Origin: VRUE01 sp963704505
GTDB lineage: Bacteria > Actinomycetota > Thermoleophilia > Solirubrobacterales > 70-9
Reading direction: 5' to 3'
Length of the DNA: 64,000 nucleotides
Assembly: GCA_963704505.1 (NCBI GenBank)
Contig: OY969912.1
Location: 1,984,001 to 2,048,000, forward strand
Both the position numbers and the translations under genes were made by a program. The first letter of the stretch is position 1. Every line of letters starts with the position of its first letter. Under the pieces are notes generated by a model. The model ran no database searches and was not told where the DNA came from. It saw nothing but the letters and a program-made list of their open reading frames with translations. Positions 17,455-26,134 of the stretch are shown here, piece after piece.

Positions 17455-18360
17455 GTGAGGACCGTCTACCTCGGCACCTCCGACTTCGCCGCGACGGTGC
17501 TCAGGGCGCTGGCCGACAGCGCCCACCGGCCCCAACTCGTCGTCACCCCGCCGGACCGCCCCAAGGGCCGCGGCCGCAAGAGCTCCTCGCCGCCCGCCGC
17601 CGACACCGCCCGCGAGCTGGGGATCGAGCTGCTGCAGGCGAAGAACGTCAACGACACCGAGCCGATGGCGCGGATCCGCGAGGCGCGCCCCGAGGCGGCG
17701 CTCGTCTGCGCCTTCGGTCAACTGATCCGCGATCCGCTGCTCACCGACCAGCCCTTTCTCAACGTGCACCCCTCGCTGCTGCCGCGTTGGCGCGGGGCGG
17801 CGCCGATCGAGCGGGCGATCATGGCCGGCGACGACCGCACCGGGGTCTGCGTGATGAGGCTCACCGAGGGCCTCGACTCGGGGCCGGTCGCCGCTCGCGA
17901 GGAGACCCGGATCGGCGTCGAGGATGACTTCGGAACGCTCTCGGAGAGGCTGGCCGGAATCGGCGGGCGGATGCTGGTCGAGGCGCTCGACCGCCAGGCC
18001 GCCGGCGAGCTGATCTTCGAGGAGCAGGGGGAGAGCGACGTCACCTACGCGGAGAAGATCGACACCGCCGAGCGCCGGCTCGACCCGACCCGCCCGGCGG
18101 CGGAGCTCGGCCGCGTGGTCCGCGCGCTCACCCCACATGTCGGCGCATACCTGGAGACGACGGCGGGGCGGCTCGGTGTGCGGCGGGCCCGGCCGGTCGA
18201 CGTCAGCGTCCGCTCCGGAGAGCTGAAGGCCGAGTGGGGGGCGCTGCTCCTCGGCTGTGGCAGGGGCACCCTCCGTTTGGAGCAGGTCCAGCCGGAGGGC
18301 GGCAAGGCGATGGCGGTCGACGCATTCCTGCGCGGTCACGCCTCGCCGAAGCTCGCGTGA
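17455..18360 (+). CDS. fmt: Methionyl-tRNA formyltransferase
   Basis: Formylates initiator Met-tRNA with 10-formyl-tetrahydrofolate. The 301-residue protein has the N-terminal TSDFAATVLRAL motif and the LNVHPSLLPRWRGAAPIERAI block containing the catalytic N-H-D-type residues, plus LTEGLDSGPV. A C-terminal OB-like domain follows (about residues 200-301). GTG start; its stop overlaps the rsmB GTG (GTGA). The def-fmt-rsmB order is a conserved translation-related operon. Confidence 0.96.
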   Translation: MRTVYLGTSDFAATVLRALADSAHRPQLVVTPPDRPKGRGRKSSSPPAADTARELGIELLQAKNVNDTEPMARIREARPEAALVCAFGQLIRDPLLTDQPFLNVHPSLLPRWRGAAPIERAIMAGDDRTGVCVMRLTEGLDSGPVAAREETRIGVEDDFGTLSERLAGIGGRMLVEALDRQAAGELIFEEQGESDVTYAEKIDTAERRLDPTRPAAELGRVVRALTPHVGAYLETTAGRLGVRRARPVDVSVRSGELKAEWGALLLGCGRGTLRLEQVQPEGGKAMAVDAFLRGHASPKLA

Positions 18361-19742
18361 GCGCCGTGCGAACCCCGCCCGCTCCCGCCCGGGCGCTCGC
18401 CTTCGACGTCCTGCGCGCGACCTTCGAGGAGGACGCCTTCACCGACGTCTGCTTCCGCGAGCTCGCCGCGGCCCGGGGCCTCGAGGGCCGCGAGCGAGCT
18501 CAGGCACAGCGGCTCGCCTACGGAGCGGTGCAGCGGCGTGGGACCTCCGACGCGGCGATCGAGCGGCTCGCCGACCGGGCACCCCGGATGCTCGACCCAC
18601 CGGTTATCGCCGCCCTGCGCCTCGGCCTCTACGAGTTGCTCTTCTCCGATGGCACGCCGGATCACGCCGCGGTCGACCAGGCCGTCGAGCTGGTCAAGGG
18701 GGCTCGGGCGGCGCACGCCTCTGGGCTCGTCAATGCGGTGCTGCGCCGCGCCGCCCGCGAGCGCGACGCGCTCTTCGAGGCGCTGCTCGGCGACGACTCG
18801 ACCGCGGAGCTGGCGGCGGTCGCCCACTCGGCGCCGCTCTGGCTGGCTCAGATGTGGTGGCGGGAGCTCGGCGCCGAGTCGGCCCGCGCGCTGCTCGCCG
18901 CCTGCAACGACCCGGCCGAGGTCGCGATGCGGGCCGCGCCGCAGCTCGACCCCGGGGCACTGGTTGCCGAGCTCCGCGAGGAGGGCGTCGACGCCGGCCT
19001 GTCCGAGGCGCCCTGGCCGCTGGCGGCGCCCGAGGAGGTCGTGATCGAAGGGCGGATGGGGGACACCGTCCCCGCCCGGGTCGAGGCCGGGCTGCTGACC
19101 CCGCAGAGCCGTGGCTCGGCCGCCGTGGTCGAGGTCCTCGACCCCCAGCCCGGGAACCACGTCCTCGACCTCTGCGCCGGGCCGGGCACGAAGACCGGGC
19201 AGATCGCCGGGCGGATGGACAACCGGGGCGAGGTGGTCTCGATCGAGCTCGATCCGGCCCGGGCCGCCGAAGTTGCCGGGCAGGCTGCCAGGCTCGGGCT
19301 GCGCGGCGTCACCGTGATCGAGATCGACGCCGGCGAGATGGGCATGGCGGACGCCTTCGATCGGGTCCTGGTCGACGCTCCCTGTTCTGACCTCGGCGCC
19401 CTCGCGTCGCGGCCGGACGCGCGCTGGCGCAAGTCGCCGGCGGCGATCGAGCGGCTTGCCGAGGAGCAGGAGCGGATCCTCGGACAGGCTGCGCGCGCCC
19501 TGCGCCCGGGAGGGGTGCTGGTCTACGCGACCTGCACGATCTCGCGGCGCGAGAACGAGGAGAGGATTTCTGCGCTGCCCGAGCGGATCGCCGCGGACGG
19601 CGGCCCGACCCTCGTGGTCGAGGACCTCGGCGAGCGCGCCCCGTCGCTCGCTTCCGAGCACGACTCCCGCTGCCTGCAGCTGCGCCAGGACCGCGATTCG
19701 ACCACCGGATTCTTCATCAGCCGCCTGAGAAGGGATGATTGA
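18357..19742 (+). CDS. rsmB: 16S rRNA cytosine-967 C5-methyltransferase
   Basis: SAM-dependent m5C methyltransferase (RsmB/Sun/Fmu), 461 residues. An N-terminal NusB-like RNA-binding domain (residues about 5-140) precedes the Rossmann methyltransferase. SAM motif I is VLDLCAGPGTKT. The nucleophile region is DAPCSDLG (C343), and the second conserved Cys is C393 in YATCTISRRENEE. The GTG start at 18357 overlaps the fmt stop. It overlaps the following small zinc-ribbon gene by eight bases. Confidence 0.95.
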   Translation: MSAVRTPPAPARALAFDVLRATFEEDAFTDVCFRELAAARGLEGRERAQAQRLAYGAVQRRGTSDAAIERLADRAPRMLDPPVIAALRLGLYELLFSDGTPDHAAVDQAVELVKGARAAHASGLVNAVLRRAARERDALFEALLGDDSTAELAAVAHSAPLWLAQMWWRELGAESARALLAACNDPAEVAMRAAPQLDPGALVAELREEGVDAGLSEAPWPLAAPEEVVIEGRMGDTVPARVEAGLLTPQSRGSAAVVEVLDPQPGNHVLDLCAGPGTKTGQIAGRMDNRGEVVSIELDPARAAEVAGQAARLGLRGVTVIEIDAGEMGMADAFDRVLVDAPCSDLGALASRPDARWRKSPAAIERLAEEQERILGQAARALRPGGVLVYATCTISRRENEERISALPERIAADGGPTLVVEDLGERAPSLASEHDSRCLQLRQDRDSTTGFFISRLRRDD

Positions 19743-19989
19743 GCCGATCGTGGCCGACGTCGGCAAACAGGAGAGCATTCTGCGCAGGGCCCCATGCCCT
19801 GGCTGCGGCGAGCCCTGGCTGCGCCCGACCCAGCTCCCCGGCCGTTTTCGCTGCGTGTACTGTCTGCGCCGCTTCGAGCTCGTCTCGCAGTGCCCGAACT
19901 GCGGGGAACACCAGACAATCGCCCGGATGAGCAGCACCGAGGACATGACCTGTCAGCACTGCGGAGACTCGATGATGAGGCAAGTATGA
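19735..19989 (+). CDS. Small double zinc-ribbon protein
   Basis: An 84-residue protein with four CxxC pairs (CPGC, CVYC, CPNC, CQHC), enough for two zinc ribbons, and almost no other domain. It overlaps rsmB by eight bases and rpe by four (ATGA), so it is translated as part of the operon and is not a shadow frame. I do not recognise a named family. A nucleic-acid- or protein-binding adaptor role is possible but unproven. Confidence 0.8.
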   Translation: MIEPIVADVGKQESILRRAPCPGCGEPWLRPTQLPGRFRCVYCLRRFELVSQCPNCGEHQTIARMSSTEDMTCQHCGDSMMRQV

Positions 19990-20675
19990 GCGCGCGCATG
20001 AGCGAGCTGCTCGCTGCGCCGCGGGTCGCGCCATCGATCCTCTCGGCCGACTTCGCCCGCCTCGGCGCGCAGGTCGAAGAGGTCATGGACGCCGGCGCCC
20101 GCGTGATCCACGTCGACGTCATGGATGGTCATTTCGTCCCGCCGATCACGATCGGCCCGCTGGTCGCGGGTGCGATCGCCGACCAGGTCCACCAGGCGGG
20201 TGGCGCTATCGACGTCCACATGATGATCGAGGCCCCCGAGCGCCATATCGAGGCCTTCGCCGAAGCCGGCGCCGATTCGATCACCTTCCACGAGGAGGCG
20301 ACGCCGCACGCCAACCGGACGCTGGCCGCGATCCGCGAGCTCGGCTGCCTGGCCGGGATCGCGATCAACCCGGGCACGCCGGCGGCATCGCTCGCCGAGC
20401 TGGGCGGGCTCGCCGACCTCGTCCTCTGCATGACGGTCAACCCGGGCTGGGGTGGACAGGCCTTCATCGACGCCTCACCCGACAAGGTCGCCCGGCTCAA
20501 GGAGCTGGTCGCCCCGGAGACCACGATCGAGGTCGACGGCGGCATCGACACCGCCACCGCCGGCTCGGTCGCCGAGGCCGGCGCCTCGCTCTTCGTGGCC
20601 GGCTCCGCCGTCTTCGGTGCCGACGATCCCGCGGCGGCCTACGCGGGAATCGCAAAAGCCGCCGGCGCTTCCTGA
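19986..20675 (+). CDS. rpe: Ribulose-phosphate 3-epimerase
   Basis: Interconverts ribulose 5-phosphate and xylulose 5-phosphate in the pentose phosphate pathway. TIM-barrel motifs: APSILSADFARLG, HVDVMDGHFVPPITIGP, DVHMMIEAPERHIEAF, MTVNPGWGGQAFI and EVDGGIDTATA. Length 229 residues from ATG 19986; an in-frame ATG twelve bases later is a close alternative. It closes the priA-to-rpe run before a bidirectional terminator. Confidence 0.96.
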   Translation: MSARMSELLAAPRVAPSILSADFARLGAQVEEVMDAGARVIHVDVMDGHFVPPITIGPLVAGAIADQVHQAGGAIDVHMMIEAPERHIEAFAEAGADSITFHEEATPHANRTLAAIRELGCLAGIAINPGTPAASLAELGGLADLVLCMTVNPGWGGQAFIDASPDKVARLKELVAPETTIEVDGGIDTATAGSVAEAGASLFVAGSAVFGADDPAAAYAGIAKAAGAS

Positions 20676-20686
20676 GTTCTCCCGAC

Positions 20687-20717
20687 GAGGGGCGGAGGGC
20701 GCCGCCCTCAGCCCCTC
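20687..20717. terminator. Bidirectional terminator hairpin between rpe and the antiporter gene
   Basis: GAGGGGC-g-GAGGGC and GCCCTC-a-GCCCCTC pair over 13 bases around a three-base loop, with one opposed unpaired base. It lies between two converging genes and runs into the end of the antiporter coding sequence. There is no U-tract. Confidence 0.75.
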
Positions 20718-22507
20718 GCGATCAGGGCACCGATGACCTCCTGCCACCAGGCCCGGTCCGCGGGGTTTTTGCCGCCTCGAGCGGCGCGCCGCTCGCACCA
20801 CGCGGCCAGCGCCTGGCGACCACCGACCGCGACGACGCCGGCGGTGGCAACGGCGTAGCGGCCGTCGGCGAGGGCAACCAAGGAGCTGGGGTCGTCGCTG
20901 CGGCTGCGCAGGATCGCGATCACCTCGATGTCGCCGACGTGGGTCGGGGCCGAGGGGTCGTCGCCGTCGGCGGCGACCGGCCTCACCGAGAACACCTGAG
21001 GGGAGCCGCGCGGGGGAAGGCGCGGCGGGGGCGGCGTTCCGATCGGGCCGCTCTGCCACCGCCGGGTCATCTTCTCGACCTCCTCGCGGAGCTCGCCGCG
21101 GACGAGGATGTGGAGCTCGTCGCCCTCCTGCAGCTCGGTCGAGCCTCGCGGCGGGATCGCGTTGCCGTCGCGGACGATGACGTTGACCAGCGCCTCGCGC
21201 GGCAGCCCCAGTTCGCGCACCAGGTGCCCGGCCGCGGCCGAGCCGGGCCGGAGCCGGTAGGCGATCACGTCGCCGCCCATGCGGCGGATCCGCCCCGACT
21301 CGAGCAGGCGGCGCGGCAGCGAGGGCTCATCCGTCGTCAGCCCGAGCCTTTTGGCGAGCGGCTCGAAGCTGGCGCCCTGGACCAGGGTCGAGGTGACGAC
21401 TACGAAGAAGACGATCGAGAACTCTTCCTGGCCGCCGCTGACCCCGGCGACGACCGGGAAGGTCGCCAGCCAGATCGGCGTCGCCCCGCGCAGCCCTGCC
21501 CAGCCGAGCATCGCCCGCTCGCGGAAGTTGAGTGGCGAGAGCGCCGTCGCGGCAAAGGTGGCGAGCGGGCGGGCGACGACGATCAGGACCGCCGAGAGCG
21601 CCAACCCCTTGAGGGCGACGTCGTCGAGCCTGCTCGGGAAGACGAGCAGGCCGAGGAGGATGAAGAGCGCGATCTGGGCCACCCAGCCGAGACCCTCATG
21701 GAAGGCGACGATCGTCCGTCGCGCCGGGATCCTCGCCGAGCCGAGCGCCAGCGCCGTCAGGTAGACGGCGAGCAGGCCGGAGCCGTGTGCGACCTCGGCC
21801 AGACCGTAGGCGAGGGCGGCGAGCGCGATCGTCGCGACCGGGTAGATCCCGTCGGTGGGCAGCCGGGCCCGGTCGAGCGCGATCACCGCGAGGCGGCCGA
21901 CGAGGACGCCGACGGCGATCCCGACCGCGAGTTTCAGGGCCAGCAGGCCGGCCATGTCGGCGATCCCGAAGCCGGGCACCTGGATCCATTCGATGAAGCC
22001 GATGACGAGCAGGAGGGCGACCGGGTCGTTCATCCCCGACTCGCCCTCGAGTGATCGCGCCAGCCGCTTCTCCAGGGTCGAGCGGCGCAGGACCGCGAAG
22101 ATCGCCGCCGAGTCGGTGGCGGCGATCGCGGCGCCGACGAGCATCCCCTCGAGCAGGCTGAAGCCGAAGATCACCTTCGCCGCCAGCCCGGCGAGGACCG
22201 CTGTCAGCGTCGTGCCGACCGTCGCCAGCGAGGCGGCGGTGCCGAGCACCGGGCGGATCTCGGTCCAGCCGGCGGTCAGCCCGCCCTCGAAGAGGATCAG
22301 GATCAGCGCGATCGTCCCCAGCGTCCGGGCGAGCTCGGTGTCCGTGAATTCGATCCCCCCGATCCCTTCGGAGCCGGCGAGCATGCCGAGGCCGAGGAAG
22401 AGCAGCAGGCCCGGGACGCGGACCCGGTCGGCGAGCAGCGCACCGACGATCCCGGCGGCGAGGAGGGCGCCGGCGATCAGGATCAGCTCGGCGTCGTGTC
22501 CCCCCAT
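20708..22507 (-). CDS. Cation/proton antiporter (CPA1, NhaP2-like) with TrkA-C domain
   Basis: Integral membrane antiporter of 599 residues: about 12-13 hydrophobic helices to residue ~395, including GLLLFLGLGMLAGSEGI, ALILILFEGGL and the conserved GAAIAATDSAAIFAVLR core with the DS ion-binding pair. Residues about 405-480 form a TrkA-C/RCK-C ligand-binding domain (LVNVIVRDGNAIPPRGSTEL, read as two motifs; EGDELHILVRG). This fits the K+/H+ antiporter NhaP2/CvrA type, used in volume and pH control; ion specificity is inferred. Glutamate uses GAG. It is 18 bases after the flippase gene. Confidence 0.88.
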   Translation of the reverse strand: MGGHDAELILIAGALLAAGIVGALLADRVRVPGLLLFLGLGMLAGSEGIGGIEFTDTELARTLGTIALILILFEGGLTAGWTEIRPVLGTAASLATVGTTLTAVLAGLAAKVIFGFSLLEGMLVGAAIAATDSAAIFAVLRRSTLEKRLARSLEGESGMNDPVALLLVIGFIEWIQVPGFGIADMAGLLALKLAVGIAVGVLVGRLAVIALDRARLPTDGIYPVATIALAALAYGLAEVAHGSGLLAVYLTALALGSARIPARRTIVAFHEGLGWVAQIALFILLGLLVFPSRLDDVALKGLALSAVLIVVARPLATFAATALSPLNFRERAMLGWAGLRGATPIWLATFPVVAGVSGGQEEFSIVFFVVVTSTLVQGASFEPLAKRLGLTTDEPSLPRRLLESGRIRRMGGDVIAYRLRPGSAAAGHLVRELGLPREALVNVIVRDGNAIPPRGSTELQEGDELHILVRGELREEVEKMTRRWQSGPIGTPPPPRLPPRGSPQVFSVRPVAADGDDPSAPTHVGDIEVIAILRSRSDDPSSLVALADGRYAVATAGVVAVGGRQALAAWCERRAARGGKNPADRAWWQEVIGALIARG

Positions 22508-22525
22508 CGACGGGCCCCGGCGGGG

Positions 22526-23902
22526 CTAGACCTGCTCGTCGATCATCGAGAGACTGGCCTCCAGCTCGTCCGCCGAGCCCGGCTGGGGCACGTCCTCGGC
22601 GCGCCCGTGGGGGCGGCGGTAGGCGAGGTAGAGGAGCGCGAAGAGGACGCCGGCGGCGAGCAGGAAGCCGATCTCGACCCGGCGGAACTCGTTGCTCACC
22701 AGAGGCACGAAGTTCCAGCCGATGAAGAGCGCGGCGCAGGTGATCCAGCGGACCGCCGCGCGCCGCACCTGGCCCTGGGCGATGCAGGCCTGGTTGACGG
22801 TCACCGAGGAGAGGTAGAGCCCCATCCCGACCGAGACAAGCAGCAGGCCGGCCCGGTCATAGGTGAACTTCTTGCTGAAGGCGACCTGCATCAGGGTCGG
22901 GCCGGCGATCAGGACGACGACGACGACCAGCGCCGTGAAGGCAGCGATGCCGAGCAGGACCATGCGGACTGTCTGGTGGAATTCGCGCTCGCTGTCCGCA
23001 GCTTCGGAGGTCTGCAGCTTGGTCAGGTGGGGCAGGATGCTGGTCGAGACCGCCTGGAACAGCTGCAGCGGGGCGCGGGCGAGCATCAGCACGTTGAAGA
23101 TGAATCCGGCCGCCGCCGCTCCCTGCAGCCCGCGGGTGATCAGCGGCCCGGCGTTGAGGAAGGCCTGTTCGCTGAACATGATCACCAGCACCCCCGCCGC
23201 GAAGCTCCCGCCGGAGGCGAACGAGAAGTCCTCCTCCGCGACGGCCGCGGTCGGCGCCGGCAGTTCCTCCTGCTTCGCCGCCCGGCGGGCGAAGGCGAAG
23301 GGCACGACGATCAGGGAGAGGGCCGGTGCCGCGGTGATCCCGATCGCGACCGCCGACTGCCCGCTGAGCACCCCGATCGCGACCATCACCGCGAAGATCG
23401 TCCGGAAGCACGATTCGGAGAGGATCAGCGCCGCGAAGAGGCCGAAGCGCTGGCTGCCGGCGAGGAAGCCGCGGGCGAAGTAGCTCGCCGCGTAGAAGAG
23501 CACCGAGGAGAAGAAGACCCAGTAGAGGGTTTCGTTGCCCTCGAGCAGGGTGTTCTGGATCGGCCCACGCAGGGCGAGGGCGACGACCGCGAAGAAGAGC
23601 GAGAGGCCGAGCTGGATGGTGGAGGCGACCCGCATCGGCTGGCCGATCGGCTCGCCCTTCTCCCGGCGCTCGGAGATGTGGCGGGAGAGCAGCTGTTCGA
23701 TCGGCCGGTAGAGGGTCGAGATCGTGATGAAGACCGCCGACCAGAGCACCGTGATCTGCCCGTAGTCGGGTTTGGACAGAACGTGCGAGGCGATCAGGAA
23801 GTACGCGTAGGTGATCACCCCGGTGAGGCCGACGCCGACCGCGAGGAAGCTGGCTGTCCTGCCGTAGTCGGCGTTGTCGGAGCCGGACCGCTCGTCCGTC
23901 AT
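22526..23902 (-). CDS. Polysaccharide/lipid-linked oligosaccharide flippase (Wzx/MVF-like)
   Basis: Membrane protein of 458 residues with about 12-14 hydrophobic segments, opening with TASFLAVGVGLTGVITYAYF and SKPDYGQITVLWS, typical of the oligosaccharyl-lipid flippase superfamily. It likely moves lipid-linked sugars across the membrane. The start at 23902 overlaps the stop of the glycosyltransferase gene (ATGA), so the pair probably acts in one envelope-polysaccharide pathway. The precise substrate is not visible. Confidence 0.82.
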   Translation of the reverse strand: MTDERSGSDNADYGRTASFLAVGVGLTGVITYAYFLIASHVLSKPDYGQITVLWSAVFITISTLYRPIEQLLSRHISERREKGEPIGQPMRVASTIQLGLSLFFAVVALALRGPIQNTLLEGNETLYWVFFSSVLFYAASYFARGFLAGSQRFGLFAALILSESCFRTIFAVMVAIGVLSGQSAVAIGITAAPALSLIVVPFAFARRAAKQEELPAPTAAVAEEDFSFASGGSFAAGVLVIMFSEQAFLNAGPLITRGLQGAAAAGFIFNVLMLARAPLQLFQAVSTSILPHLTKLQTSEAADSEREFHQTVRMVLLGIAAFTALVVVVVLIAGPTLMQVAFSKKFTYDRAGLLLVSVGMGLYLSSVTVNQACIAQGQVRRAAVRWITCAALFIGWNFVPLVSNEFRRVEIGFLLAAGVLFALLYLAYRRPHGRAEDVPQPGSADELEASLSMIDEQV

Positions 23903-24882
23903 CGGCCGTCGTTGCGTTCGTAGTGCGAGGGCTCGACCCCGAGCGCCAGCTCCACCCGGCGGACCCGCTCGAAGACGCGGTGCGTCATCACCCGCTGTCC
24001 GGCGAGCAGGTCGCCGATCACCCCGAGCGCGAACAGCTGCAGGGCGGCGATGAACAGAACCGCGCCGAGGATCAGCGACTGGATATGGCCGCTGCCGTCG
24101 CCGTTGAAGATCCAATCGATCAGGAAGGGCAGCCAGGCGAGGATCGCGAGGGAGCCGACCGCCAGCCCGGCCAGCGAGAAGACCTTCAGCGGCTCGTACC
24201 GCGTGTAGATGCGGAGGATCGAGAGCCCGTTGCGGCGCACATAGGCGCCGGTCGAGGCGAATAGCCGGGAGTCGCGGGTCTGGGCGTTCGTCCCGACCTC
24301 GACCTCGTCGATCGCCGCCAGCATCTTGCCCGCCTGGATCAGGCTCTCGAGGGTGTAGGTGAAGTCATCGACGACGACAAGCCCGAGGGCGGCCTCGCGG
24401 TTGTAGGCGCGGAAGCCCGAGGTGGCGTCGGAGATCTCGGTCCCGGAGAGCCGCCGGACGACCCAGCTCCCCAGCCGCTGCAGTGCCTTCTTCGAGTCGG
24501 AGAAATGCTCGATCTCGGCGACCCGGCGGTCGCCGACGACGATGTCGGCCTCCCCGGCGACGATCGGCGCGACCAGCTTGGCGACGTCGGCGCCGCGGTA
24601 CTGGTTGTCGGCGTCGGTGTTGACGATCACGTCCGCACCGAGCTTGAGGCCGGCGTCGAGGCCCGCCTGGAAGCCGGCCGCCAGGCCCTTGTTGTTGGTG
24701 AGCCGGACGATGTGCTCGACCCCGAGCTCCCGGGCTACCTCGACCGTGCGGTCGGTCGAGCCGTCGTCGACGACGAGAAGCTCGATCTCGTCGACCCCCT
24801 CGATCCGATCGGGCAGGTCGGCCACCGTCGCCGGCAGCGTCGCCGCCTCGTCGAGGCAGGGGATTTGGATGATCAGCTTCAC
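23899..24882 (-). CDS. Glycosyltransferase family 2, dolichyl-phosphate-mannose synthase-like, membrane-anchored
   Basis: Protein of 327 residues beginning KLIIQIPCLDEAATLP. The GT2 signature is visible: ELLVVDDGSTDRTVEVA, VNTDADNQYRGADV (DxD) and GDRRVAEIEHFSD. Two hydrophobic helices follow at about residues 230-290 (VFSLAGLAVGSLAILAWLPFL; LILGAVLFIAALQLFALGVI), as in polyprenol-phosphate sugar transferases. The GTG at 24882 matches the family start; the longer open frame upstream is low-complexity. It is the first gene of the minus-strand envelope operon. Confidence 0.88.
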   Translation of the reverse strand: MKLIIQIPCLDEAATLPATVADLPDRIEGVDEIELLVVDDGSTDRTVEVARELGVEHIVRLTNNKGLAAGFQAGLDAGLKLGADVIVNTDADNQYRGADVAKLVAPIVAGEADIVVGDRRVAEIEHFSDSKKALQRLGSWVVRRLSGTEISDATSGFRAYNREAALGLVVVDDFTYTLESLIQAGKMLAAIDEVEVGTNAQTRDSRLFASTGAYVRRNGLSILRIYTRYEPLKVFSLAGLAVGSLAILAWLPFLIDWIFNGDGSGHIQSLILGAVLFIAALQLFALGVIGDLLAGQRVMTHRVFERVRRVELALGVEPSHYERNDGR

Positions 24883-24891
24883 GAGCGGGTC

Positions 24892-24897
24892 AGCGTA
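24892..24897 (-). promoter_or_regulatory. Predicted -10 element of the glycosyltransferase operon (TACGCT)
   Basis: TACGCT on the minus strand is 9 bases before the GTG at 24882, with no ribosome-binding site, consistent with a leaderless transcript. Confidence 0.45.
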
Positions 24898-24924
24898 ACC
24901 AGGGTTCCGGCGCGCGGGTCCTGT

Positions 24925-24985
24925 CGTGGGCCGAGGGGGGCCTGCGGTCGATCCAAGGTCGGTCCTCGGCCCCCCTCGTCCCACG
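24925..24985. repeat. Long inverted repeat between the glycosyltransferase and riboflavin promoters
   Basis: CGTGGGCCGAGGGGGGCC (24925-24942) pairs with its complement ending GTCCCACG (24968-24985), 17 of 18 positions. It sits upstream of both divergent start regions, so it is not an ordinary terminator. Function unknown. Confidence 0.65.
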
Positions 24986-24999
24986 CCACCCGCGCGAGG

Positions 25000-25005
25000 T
25001 ACCAT
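25000..25005 (+). promoter_or_regulatory. Predicted -10 element of the riboflavin operon (TACCAT)
   Basis: TACCAT lies 7 bases before the TetR-type palindrome, so the expected transcription start is at the palindrome's first bases. The resulting leader before ribD is about 50 bases and includes a four-codon frame (MSGF, stop) starting at 25030. Confidence 0.45.
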
Positions 25006-25011
25006 GGGGAC

Positions 25012-25029
25012 TGACTGACCAGTCAGTCA
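25012..25029. promoter_or_regulatory. TetR-type operator palindrome at the riboflavin operon start site
   Basis: TGACTGACCAGTCAGTCA is an inverted repeat with 8-base arms around a two-base centre. The form TGAcTGA-N4-TCAgTCA is that bound by TetR-family repressors such as Bacillus FadR. A related short palindrome, GACTCAGTC, follows at 25043-25051. Position over the predicted transcription start suggests repression of ribD-E-BA-H. No TetR gene is in this window. Confidence 0.65.
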
Positions 25030-25060
25030 ATGAGCGGTTTCTGACTCAGTCGATGACTTT

Positions 25061-26134
25061 ATGAGCAGCCAGCTGACAGGCACGGACCAAGCGCACATGC
25101 GACGGGCTCTGGTGCTGGCCGAGGGCGGCCGCGGGCGGGTCAGCCCGAATCCGCTGGTCGGCGCGGTCATCGTGCGCGGCGACGAGGTGATCGGCGAGGG
25201 ATTTCATGCCGAGCTGGGCGGCCTGCACGCCGAGCGGGCGGCGCTCGAGGACTGCCGCGCGCGCGGCTCGGACCCGAAGGGGGCGCGGATGTACGTGACC
25301 CTCGAGCCCTGCGCACATCATGGCCGCCAGCCTCCCTGCACCGAGGCAATCCTCGAGGCGGGGATCACCCGCGTGGTCGTCGCCTCCGATGACCCCTCCG
25401 AGAAGGAATCGGGGCGCGGTCTCGGCGTCCTGCGCGACGGCGGGGTCGGCGTCGAGACGATGGACGGGGACGAGGCGACCGCGGCCCGGCTTCTCAACCA
25501 GCCCTTCCGCAAGCATGCCAGGACAGGCCTGCCCATGGTGACCCTGAAGCTGGCGATGTCTCTCGATGGCCTGGTGCAGACGCCGGCCGGCGACTCGCCC
25601 TGGATCTCCAGCCCGGAGAGCCGCGACCGGGTCCACCATTGGCGGGCCGAATCGGACGCCGTCGCGGTCGGGATCGGAACCGTGCTCGCCGACGACCCTC
25701 TGCTCACCGCCCGCGACGTCCCGGGCGCCCGCCAGCCCCTGCGCGTCGTCTTCGACTCCGACGCTCGCCTGCCGCTCGCCTCGAACCTGCTCGGCAGCCT
25801 CGAGGTCGCGCCGCTCGCCGTCGTCGTCGCCCAGGACGGTGACGCCACCCGTGCCGGAGACCTGGCCCGGGCCGGCGCCGAGGTGCTGGTCGCCGCCGGC
25901 TCCACCCCGGCCGAGCGGGTCGGTTCCGCCCTCGCCGAGCTCGGCCGCCGCGGGATCACCAGTCTCTTCCTCGAGGGCGGCCGCACGCTGGCGGGGGCCT
26001 TCGCGGACGCCGGCGAGGTCGACGAGGCGCGGGTCTTTCTCGCCCCGATCCTGCTCGGTGGCGCCGAGCGGGTGTCGTCGCTTGATCCCGCCGCGGCCGA
26101 CACACTGGTCGAGACCCGCTTCCGGGAGTGGTGA
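25061..26134 (+). CDS. ribD: Bifunctional riboflavin deaminase/reductase
   Basis: Second and third steps of riboflavin synthesis. The N-terminal deaminase (about residues 1-145) has the zinc motif HAERAAL and EPCAHHGRQPPC; the C-terminal DHFR-like reductase begins at TLKLAMSLDG and includes WISSPESRDRVHHWRAESDA and GIGTVLADDPLLTAR. Length 357 residues. It heads ribD-ribE-ribBA-ribH; the stop overlaps the ribE start. No FMN riboswitch signature is visible in the 178 bases upstream. Confidence 0.96.
   Translation: MSSQLTGTDQAHMRRALVLAEGGRGRVSPNPLVGAVIVRGDEVIGEGFHAELGGLHAERAALEDCRARGSDPKGARMYVTLEPCAHHGRQPPCTEAILEAGITRVVVASDDPSEKESGRGLGVLRDGGVGVETMDGDEATAARLLNQPFRKHARTGLPMVTLKLAMSLDGLVQTPAGDSPWISSPESRDRVHHWRAESDAVAVGIGTVLADDPLLTARDVPGARQPLRVVFDSDARLPLASNLLGSLEVAPLAVVVAQDGDATRAGDLARAGAEVLVAAGSTPAERVGSALAELGRRGITSLFLEGGRTLAGAFADAGEVDEARVFLAPILLGGAERVSSLDPAAADTLVETRFREW

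Noticed and set aside
24883..25060. FMN (RFN) riboswitch before ribD
   Set aside because: None of the conserved RFN blocks is recognisable; the visible features are a hairpin, a -10 element and a TetR-type palindrome. A covariance search would settle it.
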